Assembly (NCBI GenBank): GCA_029856145.1 | Contig: JAHQWK010000014.1 | Coordinates: 1-35,303, forward strand | Reading direction: 5' to 3' | DNA length: 35,303 bases | From: Promethearchaeia archaeon | GTDB lineage: Archaea; Asgardarchaeota; Lokiarchaeia; Sigyniarchaeales; SOKP01 | Part shown: positions 33,294 to 35,303 of the stretch, piece by piece | Layout: the number at the start of each line of letters is the position of its first letter | Numbering within the stretch: position 1 is the stretch's first letter | Notes under the pieces: generated by a model | The model's input: the letters and a program-made list of their open reading frames with translations, nothing else | The model's database searches: none | What the model was told of the DNA's origin: nothing | Program-made: the position numbers and the translations under genes

Positions 33294-34571
33294 TTATATT
33301 TTAAAGGCGTCTTCTTCTTTTTGACTCCAAACATATTTTGGTGTGTCTTTATACTTAGGATCGAAAAGATGACAGGCAACAAAATATTTATCTCCTATCT
33401 CCGTTAATACAGGTTTTATTTTATCACAAATTTCTAACCTATAATCGCATCTTGGATGAAACCTACATCCAGAGGGAGGATAAATTAAATTTGGGACCAT
33501 TCCTCGGATAGTTTTTAATTCTGTATCTCTCTTTTCAATACTTGGAATAGCATCAATTAAGCCTTTTGTATATGGATGACGAGGATTTTTAAACAAGTCT
33601 ACAGCTGTTGCGTATTCAACTATATTTCCACTATACATAACGGCAATCCTGTCGCACAATTCTGCAATAATACCTAAATCATGTGTTATTAAAAGGATTG
33701 AAGTCCTAAATCTCGTTTTTAAATCTTTCATTAAATCGAGAATCTGAGCTTGAATTGTGACATCTAAAGCAGTTGTAGGTTCATCAGCAATTAGTAATGC
33801 AGGATTACATGAGAGTGCCATTGCAATCATTACTCTTTGCCTCATACCGCCACTTAATTCGTGTGGATATCTTTTTAAAATATCTTCAGCATCTGCGATT
33901 CCTACCTCTTTGATAATTCGACTTGCCTTATCTAATCCCACATCCTTTATATTTGGTATATGCGATGCTTCTTTTTTAAGTTCCACAATAACTTCTTCAA
34001 TTTCTATCTTTTCTTCTTCTGATAGTATTATTTCTTTATTATCCAGACTACTTTTAAGGTCTTTTATTTTCTCTAACTTCTTTTTCCTTTCTAAAATTCT
34101 TTTATCAAGGATTTGTTTCATTTCCTCTCCTTGATGTAAAAAGAATACCTCTGATACTTGTTTACCGACTGATAAGACTGGATTGAGTGAATTTAGGGGA
34201 TCTTGGAAAATCATAGTAATTTCTTTTCCACGAAAATCCCTCATATCTTTTTCAGTTAAATCTAAAAGGTCTCTACCTTTAAATATAACAGAACCCTCAA
34301 GTATTTTACCAGGCACTCTCACCAAGCGCAATATTGAAAGAGCTGTAACTGATTTACCACAACCAGTTTCACCAACGAGTCCGAGAGTTTCATCACCATA
34401 CATATCAAAGGATACACCATCAACAGCTTTTACTACTCCTTCCTCTGTATAAAAATATGTCTTAAGATTTTTAATTTCAAGAAGAGGTTTTTCTCCTCTT
34501 TTCATATTTCCTTGTTCAGAAGTTGTTTTTTCCATAATACTAAAAGTTTCAGTTTCTTTTACTTGTTTCAT
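33294..34571 (-). CDS. oppD: Oligopeptide ABC transporter ATP-binding protein OppD, with coiled insert
   Basis: Partner ATPase of OppF. Walker A GETGCGKSV (67-75), Q-loop MIFQDPLNSLNPV (120-132), signature LSGGMRQR (239-246), Walker B LLIADEPTTALD (259-270) and H-loop LITHDLG are intact, and the C-terminal GCRFHPRC cluster is present. Between Q-loop and signature lies an extra Lys/Glu-rich helical stretch (about 150-205), at a different place from the OppF insert. The AGGAAA site is close to the ATG at 34571. Between the permease and oppF genes on the same strand. Confidence 0.94.
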   Translation of the reverse strand: MKQVKETETFSIMEKTTSEQGNMKRGEKPLLEIKNLKTYFYTEEGVVKAVDGVSFDMYGDETLGLVGETGCGKSVTALSILRLVRVPGKILEGSVIFKGRDLLDLTEKDMRDFRGKEITMIFQDPLNSLNPVLSVGKQVSEVFFLHQGEEMKQILDKRILERKKKLEKIKDLKSSLDNKEIILSEEEKIEIEEVIVELKKEASHIPNIKDVGLDKASRIIKEVGIADAEDILKRYPHELSGGMRQRVMIAMALSCNPALLIADEPTTALDVTIQAQILDLMKDLKTRFRTSILLITHDLGIIAELCDRIAVMYSGNIVEYATAVDLFKNPRHPYTKGLIDAIPSIEKRDTELKTIRGMVPNLIYPPSGCRFHPRCDYRLEICDKIKPVLTEIGDKYFVACHLFDPKYKDTPKYVWSQKEEDAFKI

Positions 34572-34617
34572 TTTCCTAATTATTAATGTTAATTAAACTA
34601 ATTTTAATTCTAAAGTT

Positions 34618-35303
34618 TCACAAGTTTTTTAATCTTGGATCTAACGCATCTCTTAACCCATCACCGAGGAGCATGAAACCCAAAACCGTAATTAATATCA
34701 TAAATCCAGGCCACAGAGAAGCCCATGGTGCGTTATAGAGATTTGCTCTTGCAAAATTGATGTCGTTTCCCCACTCTATCATGCTGGGATCGCTAAAACC
34801 CAAATATGAAAGAGCCGCTAACCCTAAAACCCAAGAGCCAACATCAAACGTAAATGAAATGATGATTGGTTGAATAACATTTGGTAATATATGCCGAAAC
34901 ATTATTCTTCCATTTCCCGCTCCAGCCACTCTAGCTGCGTGAATATAGGGTAATTCTCTAGCTTGCAATACATTTCCTCTGATTAATCGTGAATAATATG
35001 GAATCCCTAAAACCCCCCAGACAATCATTATAATGTGAATTTGTTGCCCAACAATTGAAATCACTACTAGCGCTAGAATTAGCCCTGGAAAGGCTAATAA
35101 GATATCACAGATTCTCATCAGAACTGAATCAATCCATCCTCTATAATACGCTGCGATAACACCAACTAATATTCCACCGACAACACTCAACATAATCGCG
35201 GGTAATGCAACTGATAAAGAAGAATATGCTCCAAATATTAACCTTGCTAACACATCTCTTCCTAATTCTGTTGTCCCAAGAGGATGCATCGGGGAAGGAT
35301 CTG
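34618..35303 (-). CDS. oppC: Oligopeptide ABC transporter permease (DppC/OppC type), 5' partial
   Basis: Inner-membrane permease of the Opp/Dpp importer. The reading frame continues past the right edge: in-frame codons give DPSP before the Met at 35289, so the true N-terminus, with the first membrane helix, lies outside the window. The visible part contains HPLGTTELGRDVLARLIFGA, the classic start of the periplasmic-loop region, then several helices, the EAA loop region (ARVAGAGNGRIMFRHILPN) that contacts the ATPases, and a C-terminal DGLRDALDPRL. Directly upstream of oppD (47 bases), in operon order. Confidence 0.93.
   Translation of the reverse strand, partial: DPSPMHPLGTTELGRDVLARLIFGAYSSLSVALPAIMLSVVGGILVGVIAAYYRGWIDSVLMRICDILLAFPGLILALVVISIVGQQIHIIMIVWGVLGIPYYSRLIRGNVLQARELPYIHAARVAGAGNGRIMFRHILPNVIQPIIISFTFDVGSWVLGLAALSYLGFSDPSMIEWGNDINFARANLYNAPWASLWPGFMILITVLGFMLLGDGLRDALDPRLKNL

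Noticed and set aside
33757..34134. Plus-strand frame opposite OppD
   Set aside because: Ser/Ile/Leu-rich shadow of a certain ABC ATPase gene.
35287..35289. ATG at 35289 as the permease start
   Set aside because: It falls in the middle of the conserved HPLGT region of DppC/OppC proteins and in-frame codons continue past the edge.
1..35303. tRNA or rRNA genes
   Set aside because: No cloverleaf-like sequences with the conserved TTCGA-type loop, and no rRNA stretches, were recognised by reading; a tRNAscan/Infernal run would settle this.

Overview
The window looks like an AT-rich archaeal genome fragment, most plausibly an Asgard (Lokiarchaeota-like) archaeon. The evidence is archaeal-type ribosomal proteins uS19 and uL22, Trm1, an MptE-type pterin kinase, a HerA hexameric translocase, RadA/RadB-like recombinases, a probable TFE-beta (RPC34-like) factor, GTG/TTG starts, and several genes with eukaryote-like flavour (a RING-type zinc finger, FG-GAP-type propeller, a possible OST3/OST6-like membrane protein, cyclin-fold/TFIIB-like protein). 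The lineage is inferred from gene content, not from a tree.

Region 1 (1-5.9 kb, + strand) is a DNA-end-processing operon: herA (5' end outside the window), a single-polypeptide Mre11-Rad50 fusion whose whole Rad50 part contains no cysteine and therefore no zinc hook, and an unrecognised cysteine-cluster protein in the place where NurA is often found.

Region 2 (6.0-14.4 kb) is an accessory-looking block of unrecognised proteins. A minus-strand gene faces a plus-strand run across an intergenic region with two nearly identical palindromes. The plus-strand run encodes a small protein, a ribbonless TFIIB-like cyclin-repeat protein, a probable membrane-anchored ribbon-helix-helix protein, a 905-residue HEAT/winged-helix protein and a 620-residue protein with a C-terminal membrane bundle. 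This block is the best candidate for an undescribed system.

Region 3 (14.4-23.4 kb) is mixed housekeeping: an isolated rps19-rpl22 pair with an acidic S19 extension and a possible tiny downstream gene; a ribokinase/cupin sugar pair; a small membrane protein that seems to start at ATC; a propeller protein; a 2[4Fe-4S] ferredoxin; a RING-tailed protein; a PepD-like dipeptidase; a small multi-span protein; and a stand-alone GcvH.

Region 4 (23.5-30.7 kb) is dense with nucleic-acid genes: MptE, two RecA-family paralogues, a TFE-beta-like protein, FtsJ/RlmE and TlyA methyltransferases, Trm1 and a RuvC/RNase H-fold protein divergent from the second RecA paralogue. A decayed membrane acyltransferase fragment sits just before tlyA.

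Region 5 (30.7 kb to the end, - strand) holds a DUF362 protein and an oligopeptide ABC transporter (permease cut by the right edge, then OppD and OppF); both ATPases carry unusual inserts.

No tRNA, rRNA, CRISPR array, insertion sequence or replication origin was recognised. No gene-free stretch exceeds 300 bases.
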